A stretch of 64,000 nt of DNA, taken from positions 85,554 to 149,553 of the forward strand of contig JACVRA010000139.1 in the NCBI GenBank assembly GCA_019828545.1. The letters run 5' to 3'. The stretch comes from Paracamarosporium sp. OC-R06-R3. Lineage: Eukaryota; Ascomycota; Dothideomycetes; Pleosporales; Didymosphaeriaceae. This document shows positions 58,661 through 64,000 of the stretch, piece by piece. A model generated the notes under the pieces. That model was not told where the DNA came from. It was given only the letters and a program-made list of their open reading frames with translations, and did not search any database. A program made the position numbers and the translations under genes. Within the stretch, counting starts at the first letter, position 1. Each line of letters begins with the position of its first letter.

Positions 58661-59857
58661 ATGTCGGACTCTAAAGATCTAATTAAAGAACTCATGCTCA
58701 AGCATTACAAGATCGAGGATATCACCAAGTTGGATAAGCTACGTGACCAAGACAGCGAGGAATACGACAGACGATCTCACGACCTTACTTTGAAGATGAA
58801 ATTCCCATATCATGCCCAGGATCCTTCGCTTCCCGCAGATTGAGGATGCCCAAGATCCTGAAACCATGGCCAGAATGCGGGACTACCATTATCCTCTACC
58901 TACTCGCGTGAGTAACGTATATTGTGTGAAAAGCAGTACCAGCGTGAGGGTTTTGCAGGTGAGATACGACTGTTGTGTTAGAATGTAGTACTAAGACAAC
59001 TTTCATAGGAAGCTGAGAATCTCTATTTCCTCCAGAACTTTCCCGAGCTCAAAGTACCCAAACTATATGCAGCATTTTCCCACACAGGAGCCGATCCTGC
59101 CAGCCATATACACGATGAAAAAACACAAGAACGTGTGAGGAAAATGAAGTTCTACTATCTGGTTGTACAATGGTTGGACGGAACTGAAATCAAGGACGAT
59201 GACTTCGTCAAGATGTCTGAGGAAGGCAGGATCAAGATCTATGACAAGCTAGGTGCACAGTTAAAGCTGCTCCGTTCTATCCCGCCTCCTCATCCAAGCT
59301 ATTACGGTCGTGTCAATGATCAGCCGTTTGATGGTCGGTCCCTGATGTTGAGAACCTGGAGTGAACCAATAGGGCCTTTTCATACCTACGAAGCCTTTCT
59401 CGATCACTATCGCGACTATGCCGAGATTTGCATTCTATTTCTAAGCAGATACACGGGTGTGATCACTCCGCAACAACAACTCTTCCTCGCCAACTTCCAC
59501 GTTGGCCTTGAAACCTCCTCGGAAAGTACTGCCCCCAAACTCTCACACTTGGATCTGAAGCTTGATAACATGATGCTTGTACCATCAACTTCAGATCCTT
59601 CGGAAAAGCTTGAAGACTACGATCTCTGGCTAGTCGACTGGGAATTCATGGCTTGGTTGCCCGCTTGGATGGAGGCTGCAAGTGTTCTGTACCGCATTAT
59701 ACCACTTCAAGTACTACCCGAAACAGGCGGGATGCCCGATGTGTATTTGCCGTTATGGAGGATGTTCATGAATGGTGGTGTGAAACCGTTCCCCTACGCT
59801 CATTATTTATGGTTCAAACACTTGAAAGAAGAGGTGGGCGAAGTAGAGATTATGTAA
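58661..59857 (+). pseudogene. APH-fold kinase-like gene with a 1-nt frameshift
   Basis: Exon 1 (58661-58907) and exon 2 (59009-59857) flank a 101-bp intron. Exon 2 has the aminoglycoside-phosphotransferase/choline-kinase catalytic loop as HLDLKLDN (H-x-D-x4-N) and the metal-binding LVDWEF (D-W-E for DFG), so the fold and active site are recognisable. In exon 1 the frame from the Met runs to CTTCCCGCAG and hits TGA at 58841. One base later the second frame continues as IEDAQDPETMARMRDYHYP to the splice site. Relatives typically have a P-E-I-E-D-type junction here, which would result if the C at about 58837 were an insertion. Without it the product would be about 364 residues. Family members in fungi have mostly unknown small-molecule substrates. 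The phase of the splice agrees with a single +1 insertion. Confidence 0.7.
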
Positions 59858-60101
59858 CGCCAAAGCAGTCTCGACTCTCGGATAGCAGGAACACGAGGCT
59901 GGGACCGTGAATGAATGAAAGATGGTATATGTATATTCGGAAAGCAATACGGTAGTGACAGTTATATACAGTTACAGACAGTAGTGATAGGTATGATCAA
60001 TCCAAAGTTCCCTCTCTCGAAGGGTCAAACTTATCCCTCTCTATCGCTGCCTCCTCTTTCCTGCACCTTCTGAGGCTGCACTTGCGAAGAGAACACCTTC
60101 T

Positions 60102-60497
60102 CTAGTATCCGAAGAAGCAGTTGTTCTCCTTGACCTTTTGGATCGCGGCTGCTGACCAAACATTGCGAACATCCTTCGGGGAAGGAAATTCTGAAAGATA
60201 GGGAACAGATGTCGCCTTGGCAATATCCTCGAAGCGGTCCATATCTTCCTTCTTTACGAAGCCGTGTGTTTTGATGTAGCCTTTCTTGATCGTGTTGTGG
60301 TCTAGGCACTGCACCGTTGCATTGTTGTAGATGCGAAAGACCTTGCCCTTGAGTTGCTTACCTCCCGGCTCTCGGTATACGTATAGACACGGAATGGGAG
60401 GCTTCCCTGAAGCTGCCGGAGGGATGTCGATGAACCCAACCAGGAAGTCATCCTGATCAGGGTAGGCGTCGGCCGGGTTGAACTTCTTCGAAGCCAT
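60102..60497 (-). CDS. Small unknown protein downstream of a tandem exon-intron array
   Basis: 131 residues starting MASKKFNPADAYPDQDD and ending NCFFGY. The centre (PCLYVYREPGGKQLKGKVFRIYNN, then GYIKTHGFVKKEDMDRFEDI) looks like a compact alpha/beta protein without known motifs. A canonical intron (60516-60568 on the minus strand, GTACAC...CCTAG with a GCTGAC branch) lies directly upstream of the ATG, so the transcript probably starts further right and runs through the 134-bp repeats, listed separately. If the three repeat introns are spliced, the upstream exons form another continuous frame (ending EEVQPGRRLP) that overlaps this start out of frame. The repeat exons may thus be 5' leader or an alternative coding region. 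The function is unknown. Confidence 0.6.
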   Translation of the reverse strand: MASKKFNPADAYPDQDDFLVGFIDIPPAASGKPPIPCLYVYREPGGKQLKGKVFRIYNNATVQCLDHNTIKKGYIKTHGFVKKEDMDRFEDIAKATSVPYLSEFPSPKDVRNVWSAAAIQKVKENNCFFGY

Positions 60498-60507
60498 TGA
60501 GAGGGTT

Positions 60508-60905
60508 CAGGATGCCTAGGTAGTGTCAGCATGGTTGCGAGCTCCTGTATGGAATGAATCTTGTGTACCTTGACTGCAAAGTAATCGCGATGGAGGAGCG
60601 GGTGTGGTCTTGGGCTGAGGAGGTTCTTGTCGTGCTGAACTTAGGATACCTAGATAGTGTTAGCATGATGGCGAGTTCCTGTAAGGAATGTATCTGGTGT
60701 ACCTTGATGGCAAAGTAACGGCGATGGAGGAGCAGGCGTAGTCTTGGGCTGAGGAGGTCCCTGTCCTGCAGAGCCCAGGATACCTAGAGAGTGTTAGCAA
60801 ATTTGTGAGTGCACATGGGAGATGTGGGTAGGGTACCTCTCCAGCAAAGCAAACCGGTCTGGGAACTCAAGATGGTCTTGAGCTGAGGAGAGTGGTGTTC
60901 AAGTT
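60508..60905 (-). repeat. 134-bp tandem repeat carrying an intron and an exon in each unit
   Basis: Units start at 60509, 60643 and 60777, exactly 134 bp apart; the third is more diverged. On the minus strand each contains a donor (GTACAC, GTACAC, GTACCC), a GCTGACAC/GCTAACAC branch and a CTAG acceptor, giving introns 60516-60568, 60650-60702 and 60784-60836, all 53 bp. The exons between them are 81 bp (27 codons) and open in the splice-consistent frame (PPQPKTTPAPPS in both complete units). Periodicity was checked by direct base counting. Confidence 0.85.
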
Positions 60906-62175
60906 TGAGAGAGGAAATCAGAAGTGCCTTCGCCCTCTTCTTATACACTACGATGGCTTGCGTCGGCCAAGACAAGCAGCAGAGACAGCACGGCACACAC
61001 CACCATAAAGCAATGTGTAGAAGCACTAGCTTACGCCAATTGAAACAAGGGACAAAGGCAGTGCCATGAGCTCGCGTATGGACAGACACCATTCGTCCTG
61101 AGTCAGGTGAACAGGTGAACAGGTGTGTGACTAGATTCCGGTCCTGCAGGTAGCCCAAGCAGCACCGCGATTACTGACCCAGATATCGACCCGAAAGTAG
61201 CAGTCGGTGAAGCTTGGTGGGAGCGAAGATCGCGAGCATGGGCAGGCGCGCAGCATCGGGCTGTTCTGGAAGAAGCACTACCGGTATTGGGAGGGCTCGC
61301 GAGGGGGCATGGATCTGGAACCTGATCAAGAATAGCCAATGAATTTCGGTCGCCCAGGGCCGTCCACCGCCCTCCACGGCCGTCCGCTGATCTCTGCCGC
61401 CGTGCGCTGCCCTCCACCGCCGTGCGCCGCCGTCCACGGGCGCCTCTCTGCTGGCAGACAGCGCACGGGCCTCGCTACCAAATGGCCTCTCAACCTCAAT
61501 AACAAAGTGCTGCAGGCAGCGTTAAGCCTGAACACGAAGTTTTCTTCCCCCCGAAGTACTTCCATATATGCCTATGACCTTATGCAACTAATGTACAGTT
61601 GGATTTCGAAGGTGGCATCAAGAAGTGCAGCTGGCACAGGTTTGGGTGCGGTGAAAGGCGCTCGGGCCCCGTCTGCCACTTTCCCCTGCACCTGCACCTG
61701 CGCCGGAGCCTCCCCTCAGCACGGGCCTGGGTGACGCGCGGATCCGATCGCTCGGGACGGGCGCCGTCAGCCCAAATCAGGCTACGCATCTGCGCATCCA
61801 GTGTGCCGTTGAGCGCCGCAGGGATTCGCATCCTCTATCCACGCTTCGTCACACAGGACATACCCTTTCCCCCAAGCGTGCCCCAGAGCCGAGCATCTGG
61901 CGGGTTGGAAGAAACATTTCCTGGTGGGCTCCCGCTCCGGGAGCTGAAAACTTCCTGGTGACCAGAGCGGTGAAAAAGGCATTTCACGCTGCATGAAAGA
62001 AACCCCTGGAGCAGTCCCCCTTGGAGCGACAAGAGCTTGAAAGAGGTCATGGTGGGGTCGATCCAGCCCGTGCGCCGCCCCCAAACGGAACCCGCCGGCG
62101 AAGGCGAGGCGGTCGCGGGCCGGATGCGGTGAATGCTTGGGCGGGACTTTGCAAGATCTACCGTATCTTGGCAGT
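60906..62175. other. GC-rich flank of the transposon, no gene called
   Basis: Around 61,340-61,460 the sequence is built of CCGCC/CGTCC words (CCGTCCACCGCC, CCGTGCGCCGCC). Open frames exist on both strands but are shadows of this composition. The part next to 60,905 may be the 5' end of the gene at 60102-60497. Confidence 0.4.
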
Positions 62176-62203
62176 CAGTGCACCACGTAACTCAGTGCAC
62201 CAC
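62176..62203. repeat. Short direct repeat, possible transposon end
   Basis: CAGTGCACCAC occurs at 62176 and 62193, 17 bp apart and about 50-75 bp upstream of the transposase start. It may be part of the 5' terminal region of the element. The 3' end lies outside the window, so an inverted repeat cannot be tested here. Confidence 0.4.
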
Positions 62204-62249
62204 CCCACCATGCAACACCCCAACTTTGACGCGACGCATCTCCACCAAT

Positions 62250-64000
62250 ATGGATCCGATTGAGGCAGCAATTACAGAAATCGAATCGCGAGACCCAGGA
62301 GAAGATTTCTCATATAGAAAAATGGCCAAAAAACACAAGGTTGTACACACTACGTTGATTCGTAGGCATCAACGCGTCACAGAGGCGCGTGTAGTCACCA
62401 GCCAAAATCGACGAAATCTCAGCCTCCAACAAGAAAAGGAGCTTATACGATATATCGATCAGCTCACTAAGAGAGGCCTACCTCCTACACGTGTTATGAT
62501 ACAGAACTTTGCTTCTACTGTTGCCAGAAAAGACGTCAGTTTATCATGGGTTGATCACATGATCAGGAGAAACAGCCACCTACTTATATCAAGATGGACG
62601 GCCGGCATTGACAGCAATTGCTATAAGGCTGATTCATATGACAAATATGAGCTCTACTTCAACCTCCTAGAGCAAAAGATAATCAAATATCGAGTTGAAG
62701 CAAAAGATATATACAATATGGATGAGAAAGGCTTCCTACTTGGCATCACCTCCCGTTCAAAAAGGATATTTAGTAGGCCTTTATATATGGCTAAGAAAGC
62801 AAGGCAGGCTATACAGGATGGCAGCCGTGAGTTTCTATCACTATTGGCCTGCATCTGCGCCGACGGAACTACTATTGATCCGGGCCTAATCTATTAGGAC
62901 TCCTCCGGAGCCATACAGTCCTCCTGGGTGGAGGATATCAATCCTGATTACTATTAGGTCTTTATCACCTTATCAAGCTCTGGCTGGTCCAACAATGAAC
63001 TAGGCCTCACATGGCTCAGAGACGTGTTTGATAGGTGTACAATGGAGAAAGCTGGACGTTTATATCGATTACTTATTGTCGACGGCTATGGCTCCCACAT
63101 CAGTAGGGATTTTATTAACTACTGTGACCGTAATAGGATCCTCCTATCCGTCCTTCCTCCTTATTCAACTTATACGTTGCAGCCACTTGACGTCTGTATA
63201 TTCAAGTCACTATTAACAGCCTACTTAAAGGAGCTCTTATCCTTTCTCTAAAACAGCCAGGGCTTGATTGGTATTCAAAAAAGAGACTTTTTCAGATTGT
63301 TCTGGAAGGCTTGGAGCCAATCAATCAATCAACAATTAATCCTTAGGGCCTTTAAGACGATAGGCATCTCACTACTTAACTCAGCAGTTATCCTTGATAG
63401 GTTTCAACCTGATCAGCAATCACGTGAAAGTTTAACCTTAGTACTCAGCGCTTCTGATTGGAGAAAGATAGGACGGCTGATCAATCAAACAGTGGAGGAT
63501 GTAACAGATAGGAAGGCTAAAAAGCTCTCTGCTACAGTTGAAAAACTAGCTCTAGAAAAACAGCTACTACAGATTGAAAACGATGGTCTTAGGGCTAGTA
63601 TTGAAACTTAGAAAAAGCGTCAAAAACGAGGCAAATTATTGGATTTATTCTAGCTAGATGAGTATTATGGAGGGGCTGTTTTCTGGTCACTATATAGCCT
63701 ACAGAGAGCACGTGATCGTCTTCAGCAAAAAGAGGCTGACGAACAGCAATTGCGACTCCAAAAAGCAGAGCAATTAGCAATACGAAAGGCTAATAAACAG
63801 CTCAAAGATAGACTACTCCTTGAGAGACGCGTTGCTCGATTGGCACTTAGAGAGACTCGTGCCAAGGAGAAGGCTGATTAAGCCTCCAGAAAAGCTCAGC
63901 TTTAAATCGCTTGTAGGGCAATAAAGCAACTTCAGAGTCGTATCAAATTATCTAAAAAGGGTAATCAAAAGGCTTCAAATCAATCCAATCGATCAAGCAA
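62250..64000 (+). mobile_element. Pogo/Fot1-type Tc1-mariner transposase relic, truncated by window edge
   Basis: One frame runs from the Met at 62250 to the end of the window, with seven stops (62895, 62955, 63249, 63609, 63651, 63879, 63903) and no frameshift. All seven are TAG or TAA and become Gln with one C-to-T change, the RIP pattern. The N-terminus has a psq/CENPB-like helix-turn-helix (SYRKMAKKHKVVHTTLIRRH). The DDE domain shows NMDEKGFLLG, LLIVDGYGSHISRDF and STYTLQPLDVCIF, the three catalytic Asp blocks. The C-terminal part is a Lys/Gln-rich helix common in these elements. The enzyme would cut and paste the element at TA sites, but the stops make it inactive. Seven point mutations with the frame intact imply fairly recent inactivation. 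Confidence 0.9.

Noticed and set aside
61339..61961. Open frames in the GC-rich block before the transposase
   Set aside because: They are built from CCGCC/CGTCC words, with mutually overlapping frames on both strands and no domain.

Overview
This window looks like nuclear DNA of a filamentous ascomycete, most probably a dothideomycete (Pleosporales-like). The reasons are genes broken by many 45-75 bp GT-AG introns with CTAAC/CTGAC-type branch sites, an Atf1/AtfA-type bZIP factor, a GPI-anchored GH72 cell-wall enzyme, small secreted cysteine-rich proteins, and dead sequences whose stop codons are almost all explained by C-to-T (or G-to-A) changes, the mark of repeat-induced point mutation (RIP). 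Gene models below were assembled by hand from reading frames plus splice signals, and protein lengths refer to those models.

Layout. 0-9.2 kb is a conserved block: a low-molecular-weight tyrosine phosphatase divergent from a probable peroxisomal 5-hydroxyisourate hydrolase, a SLOG-like nucleotide-binding protein, a RING-H2 protein with a degenerate 14-nt periodic array upstream of it, and a six-exon AtfA-like bZIP gene preceded by CRE sites. 9.2-19.1 kb is a degraded accessory region: dispersed repeats, a TPR fragment, two other coding relics, an aldo/keto reductase pseudogene, one apparently intact nine-exon rhodopsin-domain membrane protein, and an FAD monooxygenase broken by one in-frame stop. 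20-31 kb carries ion homeostasis and cell-surface genes: a CorA-like transporter, a vacuolar-type Ca2+/H+ exchanger, a 20-cysteine secreted protein and a GH72 glucanosyltransferase. 32-36 kb has two F-box-type genes, one apparently frameshifted. 37.9-43.7 kb has a secreted His/Lys-rich protein, a secreted NTF2-like protein and two unknown proteins.

45.6-54.4 kb is one three-exon gene for a 2,883-residue, almost entirely disordered acidic protein (Pro/Ala/Glu/Asp repeats) ending in a basic coiled-coil tail. 55.6-57.3 kb holds a secreted DUF7029-like protein. 58.7-59.9 kb holds an APH-fold kinase-like gene with a 1-nt frameshift. At 60.1-60.9 kb a small unknown gene is preceded by about three 134-bp tandem units, each containing a complete 53-bp intron and an 81-bp exon-like block. 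The right edge (62.2-64.0 kb) is a pogo/Fot1-type transposase relic with seven in-frame stops and no frameshift, running out of the window.

The most unusual structures are the exon-intron tandem array, the giant disordered protein, the 14-nt periodic array, and the contrast between RIP-killed relics and intact genes between 11 and 19 kb. No RNA gene, CRISPR array or replication origin could be supported.
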